From: Datnioides undecimradiatus
Lineage: Eukaryota; Chordata; Actinopteri; Lobotiformes; Datnioididae
Direction: 5' to 3'
Length of the DNA stretch: 64,000 nt
Assembly: GCA_008933995.1 (NCBI GenBank)
Contig: WARS01003734.1
Location: forward strand, 1,696,599-1,760,598
In this document: one piece after another, positions 53,301 through 62,821 of the stretch
Layout: the number at the start of each line of letters is the position of its first letter
Position numbering within the stretch: position 1 is the stretch's first letter
Translations under genes and position numbers: made by a program
The notes under the pieces: generated by a model
What the model was told of the DNA's origin: nothing
The model's input: the letters and a program-made list of their open reading frames with translations, nothing else
Database searches by the model: none

Positions 53301-56300
53301 TGCTTCTTTGAAAACTGTGGTTTGAGGGTTAAGACTTAACCATGTACCCGCAAAGCAAAGCCCCGGCCTTTTCACTTTTCGGGTGCAACAGTGACACTGG
53401 TCCTCACGATCTATAAAGACAAATGCCCCGCACACCCAGCCGTCCGTGGAGAGGGATTCTTTGAATTGCCTTCTTCCAGGTTTCCTCCCATGATCCTTAT
53501 TTCTTGTTCGAACTTTCATGGTGGAAGCCTCGCCTTCTTAGAGAGCTCGGCTGGGCTCTGTTCCTGGATTCAGTCTGTAAAGTCATCTCAAACACCTTTG
53601 GCCACACACACAATCACCACTTCACTCGGACGTGATATAGGAAAACACATCAAATACACCAAACTCAACCAATTCGGAAACAAATAAACCAAATTAAAAT
53701 TTAAAAATGAGGTCAAGGTTTAGTCATTGAGAATTTAACCTTGCAGTACATTCACATTAACTGTTTTATCGGATGCTTAACCCAGATGACAAACACCGGA
53801 TCTGGTCGACTCAAAAGGGAGCTCTAATTGGTATAACAATGAAATCTAACTGCCTACTGTTGAAACACGGCCCGTGTCCATTGCACGGATATACACCTGA
53901 GTACAGGATCAAAGTACATTGTTACTGTCTGCTGTCCCCTGATCTTAATGACATGTCAATTAATACAATTATTCAACTCTTTCACAACCCCTCAGTCGAC
54001 TTAAATGGCATGAAGAAGATTTAAATCCTTCAAAATGTATATTTCCATACCTCAGCAATAACAAAATGATGGCACTATATTCCAGCTTACATATAAATAC
54101 TTTAATCCGTATTCTTAATGTTATTAAGTCCACAACATAACAACAGATAAAAACAAGTTCTTTGTAACTGACTATTCTCATTTTACATTATCACAATTGC
54201 AGTAATCAAATGATATTTTGCTGCATTTTAACCTGTAAGATGTGTGGAAAATGATTTGTTCTGATGGAGAAACCAGCAGAACCATGCAGATGAGGTGTCC
54301 TTAGGATGCCAAAGCATTAACTTCAGGTGGCCTGTTCTTTTCCAGGCCAAAAAAGCTGTAGTGCACATATTTAAAAATCATTCATTACCTTACATTTAAT
54401 AGCATATTTAAGTTGGAAGTTTCAATCTTAACTGTACTGTAGGAGATTAAAGTGAAAACAAAACATTAATTCACACAAACAGCATGGATGCATGGATGAA
54501 CATGTCACCTAAGTAAAAACATCTTTTTCCTGTGTGCTTGAGAAGCTCTACATCTTCTCAGAGGCGGCAGCACCGTTCACTCCCGCCGCCATCACAGCAA
54601 AGAACACGTTAGGGAAGAAGGACTCACAGAGATTTGCCACCCTTGGGGAGGAGGGAGCTATTACCACCTCTTCTCCTCTTGGTTGTTCAGGGTCTTCACA
54701 ATCTTCAGTCATGCCTCGTCTGAGAAACACCAAGTGGTTTCTTTGTGTACAACACTGCAAAGACCAGAGAGACAGAAGACAGAAAAAACTTTTTTTCAAT
54801 AAATGATCCTAAACATATACAACTGACCCACAAACACAACAAAAGCTTATGTTTTATATGGACCTGCCCTTGATGCCTCCCCTCCATGCCCATAGCTCGT
54901 GACCATAGATGAGGATTTGAACATGCACTGGACGGGTAAATTCACCTTCCGCCTTAGGTCTCTCTCTACCACAAGGTACTGATGCAGCGCCTGCATCGCT
55001 GCTGATGCTCTGTCAATGTCCTGCTCTACTTTTTCCTTGCCCATAACCAAGACCCAAAGATACTTCAACTCCTCCGCCTGGGGTCTCAACTCCTCCCCAA
55101 CAGGGTGTGGGCAATGCATTACATCACAGTTGTTGCCAACCACCTCCTGAAGTTCTGCATTCAAAACAATCCAGGATGGGCCATACACCAATCCTGAACT
55201 CATCTTTGTCCCCTTCCTTGCATCAACATTGACCCACAGGATTCTACAAGATACCAATCCAAGGCTCTCTCTTCATGTCCTTTTCTCAACAGCCTCAATG
55301 GCAACATTACATTGCTTTACACTGTATTATTTCTGTATTAACTGAATTAACTTTCATGGTGAGTTTTTCCTCGTCTTCTTAGAGAGCTCGGGCTGGGCTC
55401 TTGTTCCTGATCTGTGTCTATAAAGTCATCACAAACATCTTTGGCCACACACATAATCACTAGTTCACATCCGGACATGACATAGAAAATCACAGCAAAT
55501 ACACCAAAATCAACCAATTCGAAAACAAATAAACCAAAGCAAATAAAATAAATTATCTCGTGTTTGTCAGTCATTCAGAATTTAACCTTGCAATACGTTC
55601 ACATTAACTGTTTTAATTAATGTGTAAATCAGACACCACACACTGATCTGGTTTCCAGTAGACAGAGCTTTAATTGGTATAATAATGAAATCTAACTGCC
55701 TACTGTTGAAACACGGCGGGTGTCCAGTGCACGGATATACACCTGAGTACAGGATCAAAGTTCATTGCTATGGTCTGCTGTCCCTGATCTTAAGGACATG
55801 TCAAGCACACTTATTCTTTCAGCACTAAATGTAATGAAATGTGAAGTTTTGCTTCTACATAGGCATGTGCTGAACATCTTTGGATGTAGCGTCCACATGA
55901 GAATTGGTTTTATCTGTAAAATTGTGGATGATAAACAAAATCTGTTGTAATAACAGTAGCCAACCTTTCAGATTGGAATAGTTGCAATTTGGCTGAAATA
56001 TTAGATGTAAAAAGCTGTCATGATACCTTATCTTGCCCTTCAGTCCTTAAGATAAATTAATAAATAAATACATTTTACTTACAGGACCAGAGGGACTTAG
56101 AGGAGGTGGCCTGCATTTCACATAAAGCGGGGCTGATGAAGGTGTGGTTGATGGTGCTCACTGAGATGCCATACTCCTCCACCTCAGCTCTCAGGCAGTC
56201 AAAGAAAGCCTGCACTGCATGTTTGGAAGCTGCATCTGGAATAAAAATGCATATTTTACTTCTTGTTTGATGTATTTTTCTTTAAAAGCCGAAGATCTTG

Positions 56301-58008
56301 ATTGCCCCCTATTTGCTGGCTCCACGTTAGCAGGTGGTTTCTGCTAGGTCGTTCTTATCTGGCTGTTATTTGTTGAAGTGTTAATTTGTCTGATCAGTAT
56401 GGATGAGTTATTTGATGCTGTGGCGGGATCTCCACTGTCCCACACCCCGATCACTACTGCACTGACTCTTACTCCTAACGACATCATCAGTACTACATGG
56501 CATGCGTCTGCAAAGTAAAATGAAGTTGAGATGCATCAACCATCTTCCAGTTGAAGAGTCCACAGTCATGCTATCTGCTCTGTGAGGCTGTTAGCTAGTG
56601 CTAATGTGCAAATGTGGTCTTTCTGCATAAGAGATTGTTTACCTCACATATTTAATGTAACCTCAAGTTTTAGACATTAGAAAGAGGTAGACTTATATTA
56701 ATACATGTTTTATTTATGTATAAACATTTCCTGGAGGTTTCCCTTCTTAATCCATGAACTCACATGTAGTGCGAAAAGGCACTGCTAGCTTCCCCTGGAT
56801 GCTGTTGACCAGCAGCAGGTGACCAGTTCTCCTGGAGATCATGGACGGCAGCACACCTGAAATAGAAACAATCCACATGCTGTAATGCAACAAGCAGGCA
56901 GCCGGAGGAAATGTGACAACACAACTGACCTCTTGCAAGATTTCAGCTTGCAAGACTTCAGTTGTACGTCTCCATTGTCTCACCTTTAGCCAGTGTGGCC
57001 GGTCCAAAGTAGTTGTTGTCCATCAGCAGTTTGTCTATCTCCAGAGAGATGGTATGCGCAGGTGCTTTGAGCTTCATGCTGCTGTTGAGGATGAGCACAT
57101 CCAGGCAGCCGTAACAATCCATGATCTCTTCGATCGCCTCTGGCATGCTGTCCATGTCTCCAAAGTCCAGCAGCACCAGTTTAGGAGGAAACGTCTGAGG
57201 GAGAGAAACAGCAATGGGAGGGAGGTCTGAAACTGTCAACATTTTCCAGGTCGAGATTTTAAATTTAAAAAACACATGAAAAGCTAATTATTTTAAAGCT
57301 AAAACTAGTGTTTTCCAATCTTTTTTTGGCTTGGCTCTTTACAACAAAATCAGAGTTTACATGATGTCTGATGCTTACAATGTATTTAGCAGCTTCACCA
57401 AAGAGACATTACTCTTCTATACTTGTCAGTGATTAATTTAAATAATTGTTTGAGGCCCGAAAAGTTAAAAGTATCCAATATTTTACCCAGAAAAGCATCA
57501 ATTAGATGAAAATAAACATAAATTGACCCAAAACTCTATATAAAGTATTTCAAATTCCTTCCACCGCAAACATCTACTACAGTGAAATGCTGCTTATGTG
57601 TATGATCCACCCATCTGTTTAAGGGTTGGTGTACTTACCACAGTTGGGTCTGAGGCATTTGCCAGTTCATCAGCGAGTTCTTCAAGTTTATCCCAACTTT
57701 TCCCACAGAGGATCAGCCTAGCCCCGCCTTTGTGAAACACACCTGCACATTCTTCATGGATAGATTTAAAATAAAAAGCTGAAAACAGTATAGTAAAGGA
57801 ACTGAAAGCACTTTGTTTTTTAACAGTATAGCATGCTTACATTACCTTTTCCGAGCCCCGACAGAGCATCCGTTATAACTACCACCTTATTGCGTACTGA
57901 TGTTTTGGACAACAGACCAATAACTGCACCGTAGAGGTAGAAAAGTCCCGCCGTTAGCACGACGACACATGGCACCAGGAGAACAGTGGTGGTCCAGACT
58001 GGGTCCAT
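47181..58008 (-). CDS. dhrs7c: dhrs7c, SDR-family dehydrogenase/reductase 7C
   Basis: DHRS7C (SRP-35) is a short-chain dehydrogenase/reductase of the muscle sarcoplasmic reticulum, linked to retinol oxidation and calcium handling. Coding exons on the minus strand are 58008-57846, 57751-57639, 57194-56984, 56856-56764 and 56235-56083, then a last exon present twice (47387-47181 and 54754-54548). Phases 1,0,1,1,1 agree, giving about 312 residues (mouse 311). The N-terminus [20 protein letters not shown] is a membrane anchor. [15 protein letters not shown] is the cofactor-binding motif (TDAxSGLG as in the family). LDFGDMDS is the acidic strand end, LILNSS replaces [13 protein letters not shown] precedes the catalytic YAASK, and [13 protein letters not shown] follows. 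The last-exon duplication and its frame problem are described separately. The gene is disrupted as assembled, though five exons are clean. Confidence 0.93.
47590..48135 (-). mobile_element. LINE (non-LTR retrotransposon) 3' fragment, minus orientation
   Basis: It starts with gtccatccatccatctcctt, then caggtcatgaggggcaaca, ctctccccagccactaccac, agctcgtgaccataggtgag, caatgtcctgctc and ccaagacccaaagatatttc followed by caactcctccgcctg. This is the typical minus-strand order of a common teleost LINE, from its 3' tail backwards. Internal parts are deleted and no frame survives. A shorter, partly different version is at 54860-55235. Confidence 0.65.
48170..48375. repeat. palindromic 'ccagcat / atgctgg' repeat element
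   Basis: It starts ctagaaaaaccagcatagac and then has many interleaved atgctggtgaccagcat and gctggtcatgctggt words in both orientations. It looks like a foldback, non-autonomous element of a kind frequent in fish. It directly abuts the end of the LINE fragment. Confidence 0.65.
48400..51235. other. unique-looking spacer inside the dhrs7c region, no gene recognised
   Basis: No conserved coding sequence was seen. Two exon-like edges exist: ggttaccacag|gtaagtatg on + at about 49729, and on - a GC-rich leader (51180-51022) ending in a donor ctccg|gtaaga. Neither is attached to a recognisable product. The GC-rich 51000-51200 stretch contrasts with the AT-rich surroundings and could be a promoter or the edge of an inserted element. 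When the last exon at 47.2 kb is used, this is intron of dhrs7c. Confidence 0.4.
51243..51341. repeat. displaced copy of 47557-47653 at the left edge of the second duplicate
   Basis: The run cactttattttagtatactataaa... to ...gaggggcaacaggctta repeats 47557-47653 almost base for base. In the first duplicate it lies after the dhrs7c exon; here it lies before the coiled-coil promoter. The order of blocks is therefore changed between duplicates. Confidence 0.9.
51459..53189 (+). pseudogene. coiled-coil protein gene copy 3, frame-broken
   Basis: This is the direct-orientation duplicate of copy 2, with TATAAATA at 51459-51466 and ATG at 51580 ([12 protein letters not shown]...). The N-terminal part is open again at 51718 ([20 protein letters not shown], then [20 protein letters not shown]), a central stretch reads [19 protein letters not shown] and [19 protein letters not shown], and about seven 25-residue units follow at 52490-53100. 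The end at 53187-53189 (TGA) aligns with the copy 2 stop. Differences from copy 2 are mainly one-base insertions and deletions plus loss of several repeat units. The upstream leader (51369 onward) is homologous to copy 2 from 43513. Whether any protein is made is unknown. Confidence 0.68.
52490..53100 (+). repeat. 75-bp coding minisatellite of copy 3, about 7-8 units
   Basis: The unit is the same as at 44660-45720 (gaccctgcaggaaaaggaac, aggagtggcaggaggagaag) but with fewer copies and more one-base length changes. Confidence 0.9.
53190..54300 (+). repeat. 3' flank of coiled-coil copy 3
   Basis: Direct-repeat counterpart of 45792-46945, with many small indels and a short deletion near 53810. 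It is followed, as in the first duplicate, by the dhrs7c last-exon copy. Confidence 0.88.
54548..54754 (-). pseudogene. dhrs7c last exon, copy B (degraded)
   Basis: It has the same acceptor (ctttgcag) and the same end (FFAVMAAGV...SEKM, TAG at 54548-54550) as copy A. The middle is frame-shifted by several one-base changes, and the segment equivalent to KVAVYARTF is altered. Its first codons are in the correct phase (TKKPLGV), unlike copy A, because it has three instead of four bases in the homopolymer. It is nearer to the upstream exon (about 1.3 kb) than copy A (about 8.7 kb). Confidence 0.75.
54860..55235 (-). mobile_element. LINE 3' fragment, second duplicate
   Basis: Counterpart of 47745-48120 (ggacctgcccttgatgcctc, atgcccatagctcgtgacca, ctgatgctctgtcaatgtcc), joined directly to the dhrs7c exon copy B flank. 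About 250 bp present in the first duplicate (47494-47745) is missing at the join. Confidence 0.65.
55354..55815 (+). repeat. fourth, partial copy of the coiled-coil 3' flank
   Basis: From actttcatggtgagtttttc to tcaagcacactta this repeats about 46125-46605 and 53515-53960. No coiled-coil coding part precedes it. Confidence 0.88.
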
Positions 58009-58084
58009 CTCCTGGAGAATGTCCTGAAAAATGTTTTTACTTATTTATTTATTTGGAGCATATCTTTGTGCTTGCTCAAAATAT

Positions 58085-58460
58085 GAAAGAAATAGTTTGA
58101 TATTTTGGGAAATTAGCTTATTTGCTTCATTTCAGACAGTTAGATGAGAATATGGATACTGCTTTCCCATCTGTCAGTAAAATATCAGAGTAACAAGCAG
58201 CTAGTTATCTCAGCTTAGCATAAAGAGGAAGAGGAGGCAAGGTCGGCTCTGTCCACAGCTAAGACAATCAAGCTCCTCTAAAGCCTTAGTTTCTACTGGA
58301 CAGAGCTAGCTAGCTGGTTAGCTGTTTCCCAGTTTCCAGTCATTATGCTAACCTTAGCTAGCTAACTTGTGACTGCAGCTTCATTTTTAGCTTATCTGTC
58401 AGTCCTCTCATGTAAATCTCTGGTAGAAAACAAATAAACATAGTTCCCAAAATTTTGTAC
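58085..58460. repeat. teleost interspersed repeat ('gaaatagtttgatattttgg' type)
   Basis: It reads gaaatagtttgatattttgg, gacagttagatgagaatat, agttatctcagcttagcataaa, ggctctgtccacagctaa and gtaaatctctggtag in the order of the repeats at 16440 and 22500, and is longer here. It lies in the 5' intron of dhrs7c. Confidence 0.65.
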
Positions 58461-60385
58461 TAAATCCAAATGGGTTCAAACAAAACAAGTTCCAAATCAC
58501 CCATGTTGATGTAGGTCACAGTTAGCTGACATGTTTTGGGTTGTAAAAGCATGTTTGAGAGATTTAAACATACTTTTTGGATGGAAAATGATTTTTCTGA
58601 TGATGCAAATGAGATGGGATGGGATGTCTAACACTGTTCAGGATCTAATGAACGTTGAAAAACCAAGCAATTCATACCCAAAAGCTTTCCGGCTCTGTTA
58701 CATTGGAGTCCATCTCACCTTCTACAACCATTTTAAAGTCTAACTATTTTTACAGCTCTGAAATAAAAGCAGAAAAGACATTTTTTAACCATGTTCTTGC
58801 ATTAGTAAACAAAACTAAATAATAAATACATCACCATTAATGAGATTTTTGCCTATTTTATGTTGAATATATATTTATATTTATAATAAGTATTTCAATA
58901 TTCTTATTTTTATAAAATATGGCAGTGCTTTATGAGGAAAATCACATTCCCAAATCACAAAATTCAAAAAAAGACTTGATTGGGAATAAAATATGCTCTG
59001 TCTGGCTGATTTGGGTCATTTATTTTCAGATTTTCTCATTTTAAAACAGTTTCAAAAACCCTGAAATCAACATTTTAGCACACTACCACAAAGAGGCACA
59101 AAATGAAGATAAGGTGTTGAAAATCTTGTATTTTTGGTCAGTCCTCACTTTGATAAACAGAAGGATAAAAAGGTTTTGTTATTTGAATATAGACAATTGT
59201 TCTGACACAAGTCTGATTTCAGGGAATAAGTTTTTATGGCATGAACACATGGACGGAGTCAGAACAAAACCTTAGTATAAACAATATTATATCTGCTCAG
59301 CTTTACAGTGTGTTCTTTGTCATTTGTTTGTCATTGGGCCCCCTTCATTATCAGGGGAGAAGGGAAGGTCAACAACATGTCTTTTATCATCACCTCCAGA
59401 CACCCGGCGCCTGCTCACATTGGTGCACAGTGTGAGTGACAGTGTGGCCAGTTCACCACATCAATGTACAATCAAATATGCCTTCATATCCATAAATTTT
59501 CCCCTCACAAAGAGACACAAAATGACTACAAAGAGACATATGAAGATGAAGAGACACAAAATGACCACAAAGAGATGCAAATTGTACACAATGACTTACA
59601 AAGCAACAACAATTCGATAGAAAATAACCACAAAGACATACAAAATAATCACAAAGAGATACAAAGTGACCAAAAAGTGACACAAAACAACCATAAACAC
59701 AAATAAAACAACCACAAGGAGACACAAAACAACCACAAATGAACACAAAATGACCACAAAGGGAGACAAAATGACTACAAAGAGATGCAAAGCAACCAAA
59801 GAGTAACACAAAACAACCTCACAGTGTGACACTACAAACAGATGCAAAGCAAGAGCAAACAGCAACAAAATGACCACAATGTTTAGGGCTCTTGCTCTTT
59901 TATAGGAGCAACATCAGGCCTAATGATCTGTCTTTGACTTCATGTTTGTGATATAGAGTATAATTCATAAAGCAATAAGAGCAATCCTTTAATAAAACAC
60001 TTGAAGTCCAGTTCTTTGTCGTCAGATGATCTTGGAGTTTTGTTCAGCTTCAAGTTTGAAGATAACCTTTTGGTTTAGGTTTACCATGCCAAGCACTGGC
60101 TGCTTGTCCAGGAAGAGGCTTCTAAATATAAACTGCCCTAGAAATAGATGCCGTATCTCCCACAAAGACTCAGTGTCACAGAGTACTCTCCACATAATTC
60201 CACAATAAACTCAAGAGATACACAAATACACAGTCACACAGTCACAAGCCTGAACAGGAAAAGAGAAAAAGAGCAGTTTTCCTCCATTCAGTCATGCTGT
60301 TGAGAGTAAAATTAAAGATAAAATCTTAAGTATCCTGCACTTTGCACAAGTATCTGACAGATTAAGGCAGGTGGTTGTTTCTAAC
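58461..60385. other. presumed 5' intron of dhrs7c, with a minisatellite
   Basis: AT-rich sequence with no exon seen. The first coding exon of dhrs7c is preceded by an acceptor (tttttcag on -, exon edge at 58023), which shows that a non-coding exon must lie upstream of this stretch. Confidence 0.55.
59500..59885. repeat. minisatellite of acaaaatgaccacaaagaga type, ~21-24-bp units
   Basis: Some 16-18 imperfect units of cacaaaatgaccacaaagag occur, with variants aacaaccacaaa and caaagagatgcaaa. Tandem arrays of this wording are frequent in fish genomes. Open frames across it on both strands are by-products of its low T (or A) content. Confidence 0.92.
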
Positions 60386-60389
60386 TGAC

Positions 60390-60573
60390 CTCGATGTTGC
60401 TGGAAATGAATCAGCAGTCAAACACTAAGCGCTTCCTCAGGCCTCTGCAGGTGCTCTGGATTTATTTCCCCTCCTGAGGAGCAGTAGCTGCAGCTCATTC
60501 ACAGAGCTCCTCCGACATGACAGCCTGGACTCCCTGCCAGAGCAATACTTTGGGATTTGAGCTCTTTTAATAG
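60390..60573 (-). promoter_or_regulatory. probable dhrs7c promoter and non-coding first exon
   Basis: On the minus strand, CTATTAAAAG (60573-60564) could serve as a TATA-like element or a near-MEF2 site. About 30 bp downstream a GC-richer leader begins and ends in the donor GAG|GTCAGT at 60390. An E-box CAGCTG lies at about 60580 and others at about 60490. This would splice to the acceptor at 58023, 15 bases before the dhrs7c ATG. All of this is inference from motifs and the need for a first exon. Confidence 0.4.
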
Positions 60574-61750
60574 CAGCACAGCTGACTCAGTTATTTTCCA
60601 TGTATGTTGTCCACATGTTATGTTTAGAATGACAGGCGGGGAGGAGGCGGGGTGGCTGCTCAGTAAAGAGGAGGGATGTTTCTATTGACTGTGGTCTGAT
60701 TGTCTTTACGTTTCTAATGTCCTGTACATTTAAAGAATAATTAAACATAAAGATTAAAGAATACAAGTTAGATTTATTAAGGTGTTATATTTGCTTACTT
60801 TTAAAGAATCAGAGTTCTACAGTGATGCATGTGATGCAACTAGATCCTCTTATATTTAAGATTTAACATAGTCATATCATAATTCTTCATCAATGTATGA
60901 CTTAAACTTTCCAAAGGTACCAATCTTAGATGTCCCTAAGCAGGTCATGGAAAAGGTCATTGCTTCCTGCATAGAAATATTTACGTATATTTTAAGCAAA
61001 AGTGCTAAAATATCATTATGAAAACATACACAAATTGACAAAATTAAGAATACAAATTATTATTTTATATTTCATGTTTTTATGTTTAATCTTAATCTAC
61101 AAAGTATCCGGGTAACTGTAAGAGTACCTTAAAATGCAGTTTTTTGAGTAGAGGAATGCCTGAGATATTTGATATTTTTGCTTCTTTTTATGCATCAAAG
61201 TAAATAAATAATAAATAAATAAAGATTGTATTACTGTCTGATCAGTGTTTCTAAATACTTACCACAGAGAGATTGCCTGTAAACACAGTCACAAACTGGT
61301 GATTGTGGTTGCTAGTTAGCTGGTGTTTTGCTAACTGAGCTAACTGTAAAAGCTAACATTCGCTAGTAACATTAAATCTTTTGTTGCGTTTACCAAACAT
61401 TATGCTAATAACATTTAAATAAAACAAAGTAAGACCTATTTTTATAAAATACATCTATTTTACATGGGTAAAAGTGTAATGCTGGTAAATTAAGCTAATT
61501 CATGATGCTACAGTCACTTCCTGTTCACACAATTGATTGGACAGCTGCAGATGTTTCCTAGCAACGGAGTTACACAACCCAGAAGTCTTGAAGTCTGCTG
61601 AGGATGTTTCTTATGTTGTAATATGTATCTGAATTTATTAAAATACTAATATTTGATAATACTCAATGAGAAATCTTAAAAGCTTTACGTTTAAACTCTG
61701 TAGACTGTATTTATGAATATCTGCTGCAGCAATCCTGTTTATGTTGTCTG

Positions 61751-61771
61751 TGTGAGTGTGTGTGTGCGCGC

Positions 61772-61805
<34 letters not shown>

Positions 61806-61824
61806 GAGAGGGAGAGGGAGAGAT
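61751..61824. repeat. compound (TG)n(GA)n microsatellite
   Basis: The run goes gtgtgtgtgcgcgcgtgtgt and then gagagagagagagagaggga. Confidence 0.95.
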
Positions 61825-62536
61825 GAAATTAAAGGCTCGAAAATTCTGTCAATCAAGTTAAATAAATTAAACGGTTTCACCGGAAGTTGATAATATCACA
61901 ATAAAAGTCTTACATCCTACTTATAAATCTTTCCACCATTTTTCCATCAAACGTTGACAAAGCTTCAACAAAAAAGTATTTGCATTTGTATCATCGACAA
62001 GCTCTTCTTAACGTAAGTCTTCTTTATTCTTACATTTTATTTATACTAACTACTTTTTGTGTGTTAATTGCTTTGTCTTATATTATTTAAGTTTGTCCCA
62101 GTATTTACTTACAGTTATGACATTTGCATGTGGAGCTGCGTTCATCAAATTAACCTACAGCTATTTAATTAAACTGTAATTAAACTAAACTGTAAATCAC
62201 ACACTTCAAATGAGGCCCTTTGAAGCCTGCAAATAGCTTTTAATTTCACTATCGAGAAATCTACTGATTATTTTCTCAATTCTTCAAACGGTTTTGGTCT
62301 ATAAAATGTCAGGTAATATTAAAAATATGTATTGAATTATTTACAAATAAAATGAATAATGAAAAAATGGACAAAATGATTCAACATATATCAAAATAAT
62401 TACTGCTGAATTTCACAGCTGAGACAAATTAATAAATGGACTAAGCATTGCAGCTCTGGGAGGTCCCTTATATTCTGCAGTGTTATGGTAATTTTGAATA
62501 ATCTTTAGAGACTAATAGAACTGTAATAAATAAATA

Positions 62537-62562
62537 AATACATACATACATACATACATACA
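62537..62562. repeat. (TACA)n microsatellite
   Basis: Six tandem taca units after a taaataaa run, about 200 bp upstream of the u2af2 ATG. Confidence 0.95.
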
Positions 62563-62772
62563 AATGAACTAACGGTCAAACGTTTCCGGTACATCTGGTT
62601 GGTTTTATTTTGAAGGCACTAACCGGATATTGAATTTGTGTGTATTGCGCACATTGACACCGGGGGGATTTCACTGGGTTTTGCTGCACTGACACAGCGG
62701 GCGTTTGGTTTATCGCTCCCCTTTAGACGAGACAGACCTGCTGTATTCCTACAGAGCCAGATAACCGGTAAA

Positions 62773-62821
62773 ATGTCGGATTTCGAGGAATTTGAGAAGC
62801 AGCTGAGCGAGAATCGACAGG
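62773..62821 (+). CDS. u2af2: u2af2, splicing factor U2AF large subunit, first coding exon (partial gene)
   Basis: U2AF65 binds the polypyrimidine tract and recruits U2 snRNP. ATG at 62773 gives MSDFEEFEKQLSENRQ followed by a donor G|GTGAGT at 62821 (phase 1). Human U2AF2 begins MSDFDEFERQLNENKQ and its next codon starts with G (Glu), so 13 of 16 residues and the exon end agree. The rest of the gene (RS domain, RRMs) lies beyond the window or in exons not reached. The identification rests on one short exon; the fish a or b paralogue cannot be told. Confidence 0.8.

Larger units (their letters stand above)
60574..62640. other. intergenic between divergent dhrs7c and u2af2
   Basis: No exons were recognised. 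AT-rich, with a TG/GA microsatellite at 61751-61824 and (TACA)n at 62537-62562. Confidence 0.5.

Noticed and set aside
59453..59877. Cys/Val/Phe-rich frames on the minus strand (FVSLCGHFV repeats)
   Set aside because: They are shadows of the acaaaatgaccacaaagaga minisatellite.
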